Shown here: piece by piece, positions 31,589-40,900 of the stretch
Layout: each line of letters begins with the position of its first letter
How positions within the stretch are numbered: position 1 is the first letter of the stretch
Origin: an uncultured Oscillospiraceae bacterium
GTDB taxonomy: Bacteria; Bacillota; Clostridia; Oscillospirales; Oscillospiraceae
Assembly: GCA_934565775.1 (NCBI GenBank)
Contig: CAKTIN010000004.1
Location: forward strand, 1 to 52,158
Length of the DNA stretch: 52,158 nt
Reading direction: 5' to 3'
Program-made: the position numbers and the translations under genes
The notes under the pieces: model-generated
Told to the model about the DNA's origin: nothing
What the model saw: only the letters and a program-made list of their open reading frames with translations
Database searches by the model: none

Positions 31589-32413
31589 ATGAGCGAATCC
31601 TGTAGCGGCAACTGCGCCGCCTGCGGCTCCGACTGCGGCGAGCGCAAGGCCGAGAGCCTTCTTGCCCAGCTGAATCCCAAATCCACCGTGAAGAAGGTCA
31701 TTGCAGTGGTCTCCGGCAAGGGCGGCGTAGGCAAGAGCACCGTCACCGGCCTGCTGGCCGTGGCCCTGGCCAAGCGGGGCCTGCGCACCGCCATCCTGGA
31801 CGCGGATATTACCGGCCCCTCCATTCCCAAGGCCTTCGGTGTAAACGAATGCGCCCGGGCAGACGAGGATGGGCTGTACCCCGCCGTGGCCGCCAAAGGC
31901 ACCCAGATCATGTCGGTCAACCTGCTCCTGCCCGAGGAGACGGACCCGGTCCTGTGGCGGGGCCCTGTGATTGCGGGGGCCGTAAAGCAGTTCTGGACGG
32001 ACGTGATCTGGCAGGACGTGGACTGTCTGCTGGTGGACATGCCCCCCGGCACCGGGGACGTGCCCCTGACCGTATTCCAGTCTCTGCCGGTGGACGGGGC
32101 CATCATTGTCACCAGCCCCCAGGACCTGGTCTCCATGATCGTGACCAAAGCCTACAAAATGGCCCAGATGATGCACATTCCCGTGCTGGGCCTGGTGGAA
32201 AACTACAGCTATCTCCAGTGTCCGGACTGCGGTAAGAAAATCGAAGTATTCGGCAAGAGCCATGTGCAGGAGGTCGCCGCCTCTCTGGGCCTGCCGGTGC
32301 TGGCCAAGCTGCCCATCGACCCGGACCTTGCCGCTCTGGTGGACGCCGGGCAGATTGCTCTGGCGGACCCCGCAGCTCTGGACGGCGCTGTAGCCGCCAT
32401 TGTAGGGAAGTAG
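31589..32413 (+). CDS. mrp: Mrp/NBP35 family Fe-S carrier ATPase
   Basis: A 274-aa P-loop protein. Short N-terminal cysteine-rich leader (CSGNCAACGSDC, about residues 4-15), deviant Walker A GKGGVGKST (residues 43-51), ADITGPSIPKAFG, VDMPPGTGDVPLT, and a C-terminal CPDC (about residues 211-214). These are the marks of Mrp/ApbC/Nbp35 proteins that bind and deliver [4Fe-4S] clusters. The four N-terminal cysteines make it closer to the NBP35-type group. Open frame begins at 31529, but AAAAGGAG fixes the ATG at 31589. Confidence 0.9.
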   Translation: MSESCSGNCAACGSDCGERKAESLLAQLNPKSTVKKVIAVVSGKGGVGKSTVTGLLAVALAKRGLRTAILDADITGPSIPKAFGVNECARADEDGLYPAVAAKGTQIMSVNLLLPEETDPVLWRGPVIAGAVKQFWTDVIWQDVDCLLVDMPPGTGDVPLTVFQSLPVDGAIIVTSPQDLVSMIVTKAYKMAQMMHIPVLGLVENYSYLQCPDCGKKIEVFGKSHVQEVAASLGLPVLAKLPIDPDLAALVDAGQIALADPAALDGAVAAIVGK

Positions 32414-32422
32414 GGAGCGCGC

Positions 32423-32665
32423 ATGAACTGTCCCTACTGCCAAAAGGAAATGGAGCCCGGGCTCATGGAGAGCTCCCAGGCCCTGCACTGGTATTGGGGG
32501 CTGAAGCGCCGCCGGACCGGGATCTTTATCCCGGAGGAGGACAAGCTCCTGCTGTCGGAGACAGATATGCTCCGGGGCTCCGCCGTGCTGGCCTACCGCT
32601 GCCCGGACTGCAAAAAGCTTCTGATCGACTACAGCCGGCCTGATTGCGACCGGAACAGCCTATAA
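32423..32665 (+). CDS. Small zinc-ribbon protein (DUF6487-like)
   Basis: An 80-aa protein with two CxxC pairs, MNCPYCQKEME at the N-terminus and YRCPDCKKLLIDY near residues 58-70, forming one zinc ribbon, with a hydrophobic and basic middle (WYWGLKRRRTGIFI). Function unknown. It starts 9 bp after mrp with a GGGAG site and shares its transcript. A strong hairpin follows. Confidence 0.7.
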   Translation: MNCPYCQKEMEPGLMESSQALHWYWGLKRRRTGIFIPEEDKLLLSETDMLRGSAVLAYRCPDCKKLLIDYSRPDCDRNSL

Positions 32666-32670
32666 GCAAC

Positions 32671-32710
32671 GTCCCCCGCCCCGGATCCGAACGGATCCAG
32701 GGCGGGGGAC
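32671..32710. terminator. GC-rich hairpin between convergent genes
   Basis: About 17 paired bases (32671-32688 with 32693-32710, one mismatch), GAAC loop, weak T tract. Between the zinc-ribbon gene and the HD gene. Confidence 0.6.
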
Positions 32711-32730
32711 TTGCTGTTTGATTACGCGCT

Positions 32731-33387
32731 CTAGATCAGCTGCTGCTCGTTGATCATGAGCTTGAATTGCAGCCCCAGCTTCTCCGCCGCCTTCCGGCAG
32801 AGGATCATCCGCTGCATAAAAATCTCAAAATAGTCCATGACGGAGCCGAAGTGGGTGTCAACGGACAGCTTCAGCTTAATGAGCGTATGGGCCTCGTTGA
32901 TCTTCAGCTCCGCCTTGGTCACGGAGTAATTCACCCGGTCGTGGATGTCAAAGGAGCCGGTGTCCTGATTCCGCACCCGGTTCCGGCGCACATCGCTCTT
33001 ATCCGCCAGAATCAGCGCCGCCGCCATGGGGCTCACCGGCACGCCGGTGCCCTCGTCATGATTGCCGATGGCGGAGACAATGGCGCCGGTCTCCTCCGGG
33101 GGGAAGCCCAGGCGGTCCAGGATCCGGAAGGCCATCACCGCGCCGCTCTGGCTGTGATCCACGCGGTTCACCAGGTTCCCAATATCGTGGAGGTATCCGG
33201 CAATCTTGCCCAGCTCCACCGTCCGCTCCGGATAGCCCAGGGTTTGCAGAATATACCCTGCCTTCTCCGCTACTGCGGTCACATGGGCGAAGCTGTGCTC
33301 CGTAAAGCCCAGGGCCGAGAGGGACTCGTCCGCCTGGCGGATATAGCAGTTGATCTCTTCATTGTGCTTGATCTCTTCGTAAGTCAT
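32731..33387 (-). CDS. HD-domain phosphohydrolase-like protein
   Basis: A 218-aa protein with an HD domain: HSFAHVTAVAEKAGYIL (residues 32-48), GYLHDIGNLVNRVDHSQSG (HD pair near 63-64 and a following His), NHDEGTGVPVS, and ADKSDVRRNRV (metal-binding Asp). The arrangement His...HD...Asp is complete, so the protein is probably an active metal-dependent phosphohydrolase on a nucleotide or cyclic nucleotide. The C-terminal 70 residues contain no recognised domain. Start at 33387 with GGAGG five bases before it. Confidence 0.8.
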   Translation of the reverse strand: MTYEEIKHNEEINCYIRQADESLSALGFTEHSFAHVTAVAEKAGYILQTLGYPERTVELGKIAGYLHDIGNLVNRVDHSQSGAVMAFRILDRLGFPPEETGAIVSAIGNHDEGTGVPVSPMAAALILADKSDVRRNRVRNQDTGSFDIHDRVNYSVTKAELKINEAHTLIKLKLSVDTHFGSVMDYFEIFMQRMILCRKAAEKLGLQFKLMINEQQLI

Positions 33388-33413
33388 AGCTGCCTCCATT
33401 CTCTTCTCTTCCG

Positions 33414-33442
33414 ATTCTACCGCGCCTTTGTAAAATCCACAA
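33414..33442 (-). promoter_or_regulatory. Promoter of the HD gene
   Basis: Complement TTGTGG (33442-33437), 17 nt, TAGAAT (33419-33414). Confidence 0.5.
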
Positions 33443-33455
33443 GCAGGGCTTTGAA

Positions 33456-33489
33456 AAAAGCGGGCCGCATCTTTCATGGGCCCGCTTTT
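33456..33489 (-). terminator. Terminator of ychF
   Basis: 11-bp stem (33456-33466 with 33479-33489), then a T tract on the minus strand. Located seven bases after the ychF stop. Confidence 0.85.
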
Positions 33490-33495
33490 CGATTT

Positions 33496-34599
33496 TTATA
33501 CGTTGAACAGGAAGTTGACGATGTCCCCGTCCTTCATTACATACTCCTTACCCTCGCTGCGCACCAGACCCTTGGCCTTGGCCGCGGCCATGGTGCCGCA
33601 GGCCTTCAGATCCTCAAAGGCAATGACCTCTGCCCGGATGAAGCCCCGCTCGAAGTCCGTATGGATCTTGCCCGCCGCCTGGGGCGCCTTGGTTCCCTTC
33701 TTAATGGTCCAGGCCCGGCACTCGTCCGACCCCGCCGTCAGGAAGGAGATCAGCCCCAGCAAAGCATAGCTGCTGCGGATCAACCGGTCCAGGCCGGATT
33801 CCTGCATCCCCAGCTCCTCCATGAACATGGCCCGCTCGTCCGGATCGTCCAGCTCGGCAATGTCCGCCTCCAGCTTGGCGCAGATGGGCAGGCACTGGCT
33901 CCCCTCCCCGTCCGCAAGCTGCTTCACTGCCTGATAATAGCGGTTATTCTCCGGGTCATTGACCTCATTTTCCGACATATTCGCCACATAAATGGTCTTT
34001 TTCAGAGTCAGCAGGTCGGAGGTGGCGATCAGCGCCGCATCCTCCTCGGAGCAGTCGTAGGTCCGGGCCAGCTTGCCCTCGTTCAGATGCTCCAGCAGGC
34101 CCTGGAACACCTCCGCCTCCCGCAGAAAGCGCTTATCGCCGCCCTTGGCGGCCTTCTGGGCCTTATCCACCCGGCGCTCCACCATCTCCACATCGGCCAT
34201 GACCAGCTCCAGGTTGATGATGTCAATATCCCGCAGCGGGTCCGTGGAGCCCTCCACATGGGTGACGTTGCTGTCGTCAAAGCACCGGACCACATGGACA
34301 ATGGCGTCTGTAGTGCGGATGTTGGACAGGAACTTGTTGCCCAGGCCCTCGCCCTTGGACGCGCCCTTCACCAGACCCGCAATGTCCACAAACTCGATCA
34401 CAGCCGGGGTAAACTTCTTGGGCTTGTGCATCTGCCGCAGCCACTCCAGCCGCTCATCCGGCACATTCACCACGCCCACATTGGGGTCAATGGTGCAGAA
34501 AGCATAGTTATCAGCGGGCACTCCCGCATTGGTAATCGCATTGAACAACGTAGACTTGCCCACATTGGGAAGCCCCACAATTCCTAATTTCATGCTCAT
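33496..34599 (-). CDS. ychF: YchF/Ola1-type P-loop ATPase
   Basis: A 367-aa Obg-like ATPase: [15 protein letters not shown] (Walker A), [17 protein letters not shown] (switch region), NMSEN in the place of NKxD, then a coiled-coil insertion and the TGS domain near residues 280-365 ([20 protein letters not shown]). It binds ribosomes and stress-related partners and uses ATP rather than GTP. The start could be the ATG at 34599 or the next one six bases on (34593), since the AAGGAG is 4 and 10 bases from each; the latter has better spacing. Confidence 0.93.
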   Translation of the reverse strand: MSMKLGIVGLPNVGKSTLFNAITNAGVPADNYAFCTIDPNVGVVNVPDERLEWLRQMHKPKKFTPAVIEFVDIAGLVKGASKGEGLGNKFLSNIRTTDAIVHVVRCFDDSNVTHVEGSTDPLRDIDIINLELVMADVEMVERRVDKAQKAAKGGDKRFLREAEVFQGLLEHLNEGKLARTYDCSEEDAALIATSDLLTLKKTIYVANMSENEVNDPENNRYYQAVKQLADGEGSQCLPICAKLEADIAELDDPDERAMFMEELGMQESGLDRLIRSSYALLGLISFLTAGSDECRAWTIKKGTKAPQAAGKIHTDFERGFIRAEVIAFEDLKACGTMAAAKAKGLVRSEGKEYVMKDGDIVNFLFNV

Positions 34600-34641
34600 C
34601 CATCTCCTTGCATTTGGCAGAAAACCGCCTGACCGGTAGCC

Positions 34642-34670
34642 ATTATACCACGGCTCCGGCGGGTTTTCAA
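34642..34670 (-). promoter_or_regulatory. Promoter of ychF
   Basis: Complement TTGAAA (34670-34665), 17 nt, perfect TATAAT (34647-34642). Confidence 0.75.
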
Positions 34671-34693
34671 CCTATTTCCCGGGAAAATAGCCC

Positions 34694-35917
34694 TTAATCC
34701 CGGCCAACCCGACGTCGATCGTAAAACCGGGCCAGGCCGCCCTCGCTGGTCTCCCGGTACTGGTGGCTCAAATTGATTCCCGTCTCATACATGGCCTTGC
34801 ACACCATGTCGTAGCTGATATTCCGGGAGCCGCAGAGGTAATAGCTCAGGTTGCAGGCATTCATGGCCCGCATGGCCGCAACCGCATTGCGCTCAATGCA
34901 GGGGATCTGCACCAGGCCGCCGATGGGGTCGCAGGTCAGGCCCAGGTGGTGCTCCATGGCGATCTCCGCTGCGTACTCTACCTTGTCCAGATTCAGCCCA
35001 TACAGCTCCGAAATGGCCGCTGCCGCCATGGAGCAGGCAGTGCCGATCTCCGCCTGGCAGCCGCACTCCGCCCCGGAAATGGAGGCGTTGCGCTTGGTCA
35101 GTGCGCCGATGATCCCGGCGGTCCCCAAGGCCCGGACCACCTGCTCGTCGGAGCAGTGCCGGGTCTCCTGGACATACCGGAGCACCGCAGGCAGGACCCC
35201 GCTGGCCCCGCAGGTGGGGGCGGTGACAATGGTGCCGTTGCTGGCGTTCTGCTCCGAAACGGCATAGGCGTAGGAGCAAATCACCCGGCACTCCCGCATC
35301 TGGGGCAGCTCCTCCGGGCGCTGCTGCTCATAAAGAAACTTTGCCTTCCGCTGGACCTGAAGCCCCCCGGGGAGGGTCCCAGAGGCGGCCAGGCCGTCCT
35401 CGATGGACTGCTTCATGACCTTCCAGACCTCGGACAGGAATTCCCAGATCTCCGGTCCCTCGTTCATCTCCACATATTCGCTCAGGGTGCTGATATACCG
35501 CCATTTGCAGAAGTCCGCGATCTCCGCGAAGGAATTCTCCGGGTAGACCTCGTCCTCCCTCCCCACGGGGCGCCCCTGGATGGCGATGTCTCCCCCGCCC
35601 ACGGACTCCACCCGCATGAAGCCCGTCCGCTCCTGGCCGTGAAACGCCAGAAAATCCATGGTATTGGGGTGGCGCATATCCGCCGGAGTCTCCTTGCTGA
35701 ACACGATCTCCGTCTGCATGGGGGCCAGGACCTGCCGCAGGACCTGATCCGTCCCGTGCCCCACCCCGGTCTTGCTCAGGGAGCCATACAGCCGGACCTC
35801 AAACCGGTCCGCCTCCGGATGCTCGGCGCGGAACACCTTCGCCGCCTGCTCCGGGCCCATGGTATGGGAGGAGGACGGCCCCTTCCCGATCTTATAAATG
35901 CCGCGAATGGATTTCAT
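34694..35917 (-). CDS. sdaA: L-serine ammonia-lyase, single-chain Fe-S type
   Basis: A 407-aa fusion of the beta (N-terminal) and alpha (C-terminal) chains of the iron-sulfur L-serine dehydratase, making pyruvate and ammonia from L-serine. N-terminal SSSHTMGPEQAA (residues 14-25) is the beta-chain marker. The alpha part has TAPTCGASGVLPAVL (about residues 234-248), SGAECGCQAEIG (280-291), and DPIGGLVQIPCIERN (331-345), with the cysteines that coordinate a [4Fe-4S] cluster. Fusion into one chain is uncommon for Bacillus (split) but normal for E. coli SdaA, which is about 454 aa; this one is shorter by about 45 residues. Preceded by GGAGG. Serine is also the PssA substrate. Confidence 0.94.
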   Translation of the reverse strand: MKSIRGIYKIGKGPSSSHTMGPEQAAKVFRAEHPEADRFEVRLYGSLSKTGVGHGTDQVLRQVLAPMQTEIVFSKETPADMRHPNTMDFLAFHGQERTGFMRVESVGGGDIAIQGRPVGREDEVYPENSFAEIADFCKWRYISTLSEYVEMNEGPEIWEFLSEVWKVMKQSIEDGLAASGTLPGGLQVQRKAKFLYEQQRPEELPQMRECRVICSYAYAVSEQNASNGTIVTAPTCGASGVLPAVLRYVQETRHCSDEQVVRALGTAGIIGALTKRNASISGAECGCQAEIGTACSMAAAAISELYGLNLDKVEYAAEIAMEHHLGLTCDPIGGLVQIPCIERNAVAAMRAMNACNLSYYLCGSRNISYDMVCKAMYETGINLSHQYRETSEGGLARFYDRRRVGRD

Positions 35918-35966
35918 AGCAGCCTCCTATCCGCCGGGGATCCCGGCGCAGTCACCTTCTTCCCAC

Positions 35967-35995
35967 AGTATACCAAATTTCGCCGGGTTTTACAA
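35967..35995 (-). promoter_or_regulatory. Promoter of the serine dehydratase gene
   Basis: Complement TTGTAA (35995-35990), 17 nt, TATACT (35972-35967). Confidence 0.65.
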
Positions 35996-36012
35996 CCGCT
36001 TTCCACGAAAAG

Positions 36013-36037
36013 AGCGCCCCGGGAAGATCCCGGGGCG
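36013..36037 (-). terminator. Terminator after the nucleoside hydrolase gene
   Basis: Perfect 11-bp GC-rich stem with AGA loop (36013-36023 and 36027-36037), followed on the minus strand by TCTTTTC. Confidence 0.75.
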
Positions 36038-36082
36038 CCCCCAAAAAAGGGAGAAATAGAATGGGCAGGGTTAGCAGCCGTC

Positions 36083-37018
36083 TTAGGCCAGCGTGCGCAG
36101 GTTTTCCTCCACCATATCCCAGAAGTGGGGCAGGTCCACACCCGTTCCCACCAGGGCGTTGGGGCCGTGGTCCTTAAACCGGAAGAAATCGCACTCCGTC
36201 CGGCCGTAGCAGATCCCCTTGTCCAGGCAGACCTGCACATAGGCGGGCTCCACGGTGAAGAGCTCCGGCGCCACCACATAGGCCATGGCCGTCACATCGT
36301 GCACAGGGCCGGCCTCCAGCTGGTTGAACTTCTTCTGGGTCTCCAGGGTAAAGCGCATAATATCGCCGAAAAGCTTGCCCGCCTTGTTCCCGATGGCCTC
36401 CATCCGGTGGATAATATTCATGTCGGCAATGGTCTGATTGGTCAGGTCCAGACCCATCATCACCACAGGCGCCCCGCAGGAGAACACCACATGAGCCGCC
36501 TCGGGATCGGCATAAATATTGAACTCCGCGGCGGGGGTGCTGTTGCCCTGGTTATAGGCGCCGCCCATGAGCACGATCTTCTCGATCTTATCCACGATTC
36601 TGGGCTCCAGGCGAATGGCCATGCCGATATTGCTCAGAGGGCCCACGGGAACCAGGGTGATTTTCTCCTCGGACTCCATTAGGGTGCGGATGATATAGTT
36701 TACCGCGTGCTCCTTCTCCTCCCGGATATGGCAGGGCTCAAACACGGGGCCGTCCAGACCGGACTCTCCGTGAATATTTGCCGCCACGATCTGGTCCCGT
36801 ACCATGGGCCGGTCCATGCCCCGGTACACCGGGATGTTCAGCCCCAGGTGCTGCACCACATTCAGGGTATTTGCCAGAGTCTTGGGCAGCGTCTGATTCC
36901 CGGCCACGGCGCAGATGCCAATCAGATCGATCTGCGGATGGGCCGCGCCCAGCATCAGCGCAATGGCGTCATCATGTCCCACATCACAGTCCAGAATTAC
37001 CTTGATCTTCTTACTCAT
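36083..37018 (-). CDS. Nucleoside hydrolase (ribonucleoside N-ribohydrolase, Rih type)
   Basis: A 311-aa IUNH-family enzyme that splits ribonucleosides into base and ribose. The calcium-binding N-terminal motif DCDVGHDDAIALMLGAA (residues 9-25) is present, with AVAGNQTL, VPVGPLSNI, VLMGGAY, AEFNIYADPEAA (the catalytic/ribose-binding Asn, Asp, Glu) and GPVHDVTAMAYV (Ca-binding Asp near residue 240). Length 311 aa fits RihA/RihB. The divergent neighbour is a YeiL-like activator, and I recall that E. coli rihB lies next to yeiL, so RihB-type pyrimidine preference is possible but not proven. Start 37018 with GGGAGG ten bases before it; the frame is open to 37180 but that covers the promoter. Confidence 0.9.
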   Translation of the reverse strand: MSKKIKVILDCDVGHDDAIALMLGAAHPQIDLIGICAVAGNQTLPKTLANTLNVVQHLGLNIPVYRGMDRPMVRDQIVAANIHGESGLDGPVFEPCHIREEKEHAVNYIIRTLMESEEKITLVPVGPLSNIGMAIRLEPRIVDKIEKIVLMGGAYNQGNSTPAAEFNIYADPEAAHVVFSCGAPVVMMGLDLTNQTIADMNIIHRMEAIGNKAGKLFGDIMRFTLETQKKFNQLEAGPVHDVTAMAYVVAPELFTVEPAYVQVCLDKGICYGRTECDFFRFKDHGPNALVGTGVDLPHFWDMVEENLRTLA

Positions 37019-37079
37019 AGTGTTGAACCTCCCAGTTAAATATGGTAGAATGGAGGGGCTTAGCCCGGCTTCTGCCACT

Positions 37080-37122
37080 AGTATAGCAAAGAAAGGCGGT
37101 TTGTGGTAGGAAATAATTCCTA
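37080..37122 (-). promoter_or_regulatory. Class II-type activator promoter of the nucleoside hydrolase gene
   Basis: Complement: extended -10 TGCTATACT (hexamer 37085-37080), no recognisable -35, and the 6-4-6 palindrome TAGGAAATAATTCCTA at 37107-37122. With +1 near 37073 the palindrome is centred at -41.5. Confidence 0.6.
37107..37122. promoter_or_regulatory. Operator candidate: TAGGAA-N4-TTCCTA
   Basis: Perfect 6-bp half-sites separated by ATAA, directly between the two divergent genes, with the spacing of Crp/Fnr-family sites (FNR: TTGAT-N4-ATCAA). It also covers the region just upstream of the regulator's own start codon, which would allow autoregulation. Confidence 0.6.
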
Positions 37123-37124
37123 TT

Positions 37125-37805
37125 TTGCCTATGAAGATTCTACATGACCCTGCACTGCTCCAAAAGCTTCTGAGCAGCAAAGCCTGTACGGACTATTTTG
37201 CGCCGCAGTTCCGCCCCCATTTTTCCCTGGTGGAATTCGCCCCGGGAGAGCGGGTCATCCATCAGGACGCCCCGGCGGACCATCTGTTTCTGATGCTCGA
37301 CGGCCGGTGCCACGTCCGCGTGGGGCTGGCCAACGGCAAATCCGTCATCCTGCAAATGATGCAGCCCCCCTGCCTGATCGGAGAAATGGAGCTGCTGCGG
37401 AACGTATCCCCTTTTACAGTCCTGGCCCTGGAGCCTTGCCGTATGCTGGCCCTGCCTATGGCGGTCTGCAAGCCCATGCTGCTGGAAAACGCCTATTTCC
37501 TCCGGCGGGTCGCGGCGGATTTGGTGTGGAAGGAGCGGGGCATGACCCTCACGCTTCTGCACACCTTCGGCTATCCCCTGGAAAACCGCCTGGCCAAATT
37601 CCTCCTGGATAACCGGCAGGGAGACTGCTGCGACATTCGGAAGGTGGTCATGGCGGAGAGCCTTGGAGTCTCCTACCGTCACGTGGAGTCCGTCATGAGC
37701 CGGTTCGTCCGGGAGGGGTATCTGGCCAAGGAAGGGCTGACCTACCGCATCCGGGACCCCCAGGCCCTGGCCGAGCTGGCCCGAGACCTGGAAGGCGAAA
37801 TCTGA
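37125..37805 (+). CDS. Crp/Fnr-family transcription regulator, YeiL-like
   Basis: A 226-aa regulator: an N-terminal cyclic-nucleotide-binding-like beta-roll (about 30-115, with FAPGERVIHQDAPADHLFLM and CLIGEMELLRN) and a C-terminal HTH (about 165-205), whose helix AESLGVSYRHVESVMSRF is the recognition region. No FNR-type Cys cluster is seen. Resemblance to E. coli YeiL, from memory, includes LANG, CxIGExEL, ALPM and LGVSYRH. Divergent from a nucleoside hydrolase gene, as yeiL is from rihB. A TTG at 37125 or an ATG at 37131 could start it; the only weak AGGAA lies inside the palindrome. Confidence 0.85.
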   Translation: MPMKILHDPALLQKLLSSKACTDYFAPQFRPHFSLVEFAPGERVIHQDAPADHLFLMLDGRCHVRVGLANGKSVILQMMQPPCLIGEMELLRNVSPFTVLALEPCRMLALPMAVCKPMLLENAYFLRRVAADLVWKERGMTLTLLHTFGYPLENRLAKFLLDNRQGDCCDIRKVVMAESLGVSYRHVESVMSRFVREGYLAKEGLTYRIRDPQALAELARDLEGEI

Positions 37806-37815
37806 ATTCATGTGC

Positions 37816-37853
37816 AAGCGGCGAAGTCCTCCTGAGGGGGCTCCGCCGCTTTT
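37816..37853 (+). terminator. Terminator of the regulator gene
   Basis: Stem AAGCGGCG / CGCCGCTT (37816-37823 with 37844-37851), inner pairing CCTC/GGGG, then TT. Confidence 0.6.
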
Positions 37854-37866
37854 GGCCGCTATAAAC

Positions 37867-37900
37867 GGAAACGACGGCAAGTTGCCTTGCCGCCGTTTCC
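37867..37900. terminator. Hairpin at the end of the S-layer gene
   Basis: 15-bp stem with one mismatch and TTGC loop (37867-37881 and 37886-37900). On the minus strand only a weak T tract follows. Confidence 0.55.
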
Positions 37901-37934
37901 TTGAAGAAGGTTATCATCGATTCCGAGGCAAAGC

Positions 37935-40900
37935 TTAGTTCGCCTTCAGAATGATTTGATTGTTCGCCGCATCCAGCTCCAGATGGAATCCGTCGTGGAA
38001 GGATACGAACTTGGCCAGGTCGGCCTCGGTGAGGGTGTAACCGTTCACGCCCTTGACCGCTACCGCGTCCGCAACGGCAGAGCTGTGCTGGAGGGTGATT
38101 ACGCCGTTCCAGTTTGCAAAGCTCTCGTCGATGGACAGGTACTGACCCTTGCCGCCCAGGCAAATCGCGTTGGCGGGGAGCTCCATGGCGGGCTTCAGGA
38201 TGAAGTCGCCGCAGTTCGCACCGCGGGACGCGCTACCGATGCAGATCTGGCTGCTGGCTGCGTAAATCATATTGGAGGTCAGGGTGTTGCCGTAGATCTT
38301 ACCGCCGTTCAGACGGACGTTGCAGCCGGTGTTATCCGTAATGCCCGCGCCCTTTCTGGAGACGTTGTTCCGGATCTCGCCGCCGTTCATAATGAAGGTA
38401 GCCGCTGCACCGGTGAGGTACACGCCGCCGGCAGAGGTGGTGGTGTAGTTGCCCTCGATCACGCCGCCGTTCATGATCACGGTGGGTGTGTAGTCCCGGA
38501 GGGCACAGATGTACATCGCGCCGCCGGTGGAGTTGTTGGTCATGCCGTTGCCGTTGTTGCACAGAACCGTACCGTCGTTGATGGTCAGAGTGCTGTTGTT
38601 CACCCGGATCATCGAGTTATTGGTCACATTGTTCCAGCCGCCGTTGCCGTCGATCACAATGTCGGACAGGGTCAGGTTGCCGGACTCGTCCGCAGAGGCG
38701 TTGGCATTGCCCAGAACGATCATGTAGCTCTTGAAGGTATCGCCGCGCATGACCTTCGCGCCCTCAATGCCCTTCAGGCTCCAATCCTCATCCTTGGTGA
38801 TGTAAACGGTGTTGGTAATGTAGATCCAGTTGTTGCCGCCGGCAACTGCCTTGCTGGCCAGCAGGGACTTTGCCTTGGCGAAGGTCAGCACTGCGGTTTC
38901 CGGAGTGAGGCCGTCGTTGCTGTCGCTGCCGTTCACGCCGTCCAGATAAATGGCGGTGTCGGGCTCGAAGGTCTTATCCAGGACGATGGCGTTGGCGCTC
39001 AGAGCCGTCTTGAGCATTCCCTTCAGATCGTTGTTCACCTTTACGGCAGCCAGATCCTCTTCCGTAAGCAGGTACTCCAGACCGCCAACGGCAATCTGCG
39101 TCCCGACGCCCGCGCCATTAAGGGTCACGGACCAGTCGCCCGCCACATTGGTCAGCGGCTGCTCGACCAGGAGCGCACGCTGCTGAGAGGTGGAATTTTT
39201 CTCAAAGATCGCGCCGTTCAGCGTCAGGGCGTCCTTCTTCTCCACGGCCATCACGACCGCGTTGGAGCCGTTGCTGTAGTAAATCGCGTTGGGCGCCTTC
39301 CCGGCGTCCAGCTTGCCGGACTTCAGAATCAGCTTGCCCGCCGTGTTGATCACGCCCAGGGAGCCTTCGCAGTTCTCAATGGTCGCGCCGTCCAGGGTGA
39401 TCTGGATGTTCGCGGTGGTGGAGCTGTAGATCACGCCGCCCAGGGTCTTGGCGTTGCCGCAGTTCCGGATGGTGCCGCCGTTCAGGTTCACATAGGTCGT
39501 GGTCTTGGAGGTGGAGCCGGCCACGGAGAACACGCAGGCATTCTGAGAAGCGGCAACGGAGTTGTTGCGGATATTCTCAATCAGGCCGCCGTTCATGTTC
39601 ACGGTCGCGCCGGAGTTCACCTGGGCCATACCATAGTTGCTGCCGCTCTTATAGGTGCCGGTGATATTGCGGATGGTCGCGCCTTCCTCAATGTTCATCG
39701 TACCCATCACATAGAAGCCGCTGGTAGAGCCGGAGGCCGTGTTATCCTCCACGATCGCACCCTTACCCAGGGTCAGGGTGCCGCCCACGGCGATCTGGAA
39801 GAACATATAGCCCTTCTCATTGCCCTTGAGGTCCAGGTTGGTGAGCGTCAGGCTCGCACCGGCCCGGATGATACCGGCATAGGAGGTATTGGCCGCGTCC
39901 GTCACAACGTAAGCGCCGGGCACGTCGCTCAGATCCCAAGTCTCCGTGTCCGCAATGGTCACGGTACCGGTGATGCGAATGACCTTGGTCTTAGAGAACA
40001 CCAGGAGCTCCTTGGCCCGGGCAAAGGTCTTGACCGCGTCCGCAGGGTTCGTACCGGTGTTGTTATCGTTGCCGGTTCTGCCGTCCAGATACACGTCCTG
40101 AAGATCGCCCGCGAACCATGCCGCGTACAGGTCCAGATCGGCCTTCACACTCTGGGAGAAGTTATAGGTGGTGGTCAGCTCGGGATCCGTAAACCAGCCG
40201 GCGAAGGTATAGCCCTCCCGGGTGGGATTGGTGGGACGAAGGAGCTGCTTGTTGTACTGGACCTGCACCGGGGCGATCTCAGAGCCGCCGTTGGTATGGA
40301 AGGTGACGGTGTAAACGTTCAGCTCCCAATCGGTGTACAGGACCATATCATGGGTCACAGGAGTGGAGAAATCAAACTGCTGGGTCATCTCCGGATCGGT
40401 GAACCACTTGCCGGACAGATGATAGCCCGTGCGGCCCATGTTGGAGATGTCGGGCTCCACGGCGCACTGCCCGTGGGTCACCTGCTGGGTGCCCAGATCC
40501 CGGTAGCTGGCCATGACTCGGTAAGAGTAGGAAATGGTATAAACGTTGAGCTCGGCGCCCACGGAAACCGTGGTGTTGCCCTGAATGTTGCTGACGATGT
40601 ACAGGTTGCCCAGCTTCGCCACCGCAGCCTGATCCGCAGAGGCGTCAGTGGAGTGATAGCCCTCCTGGCCGATCGCGTTGAACACCACATACTTGGTACC
40701 CGCAGGGGCCTGGATGGTGTTGGTCTTCTCGCCGTTGTAGTAGAAGTCCAGATGCTCGCCCTCCAGGGTAACGGTGTAATTCACCGGGGTGGGAGGGGTC
40801 TGCACGGTGCCGATCTTCACGGTCACGTCGCTCATGGCGGAGACGGCGTAGTAGCCGTTGCCGTCGGACTCCAGGGTCTCGTCCCCGGCCACCACAGCAG

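Noticed and set aside
29654..32488. A 944-codon minus-strand frame opposite the ABC-F and Mrp genes
   Set aside because: Antisense shadow; both plus-strand genes have unmistakable Walker motifs.
34621..34668. Terminator after the serine dehydratase gene
   Set aside because: The AAAACCGCC/GGCGGGTTTT pairing has a bulge and a 28-nt loop, and the same stretch contains the strong ychF promoter.
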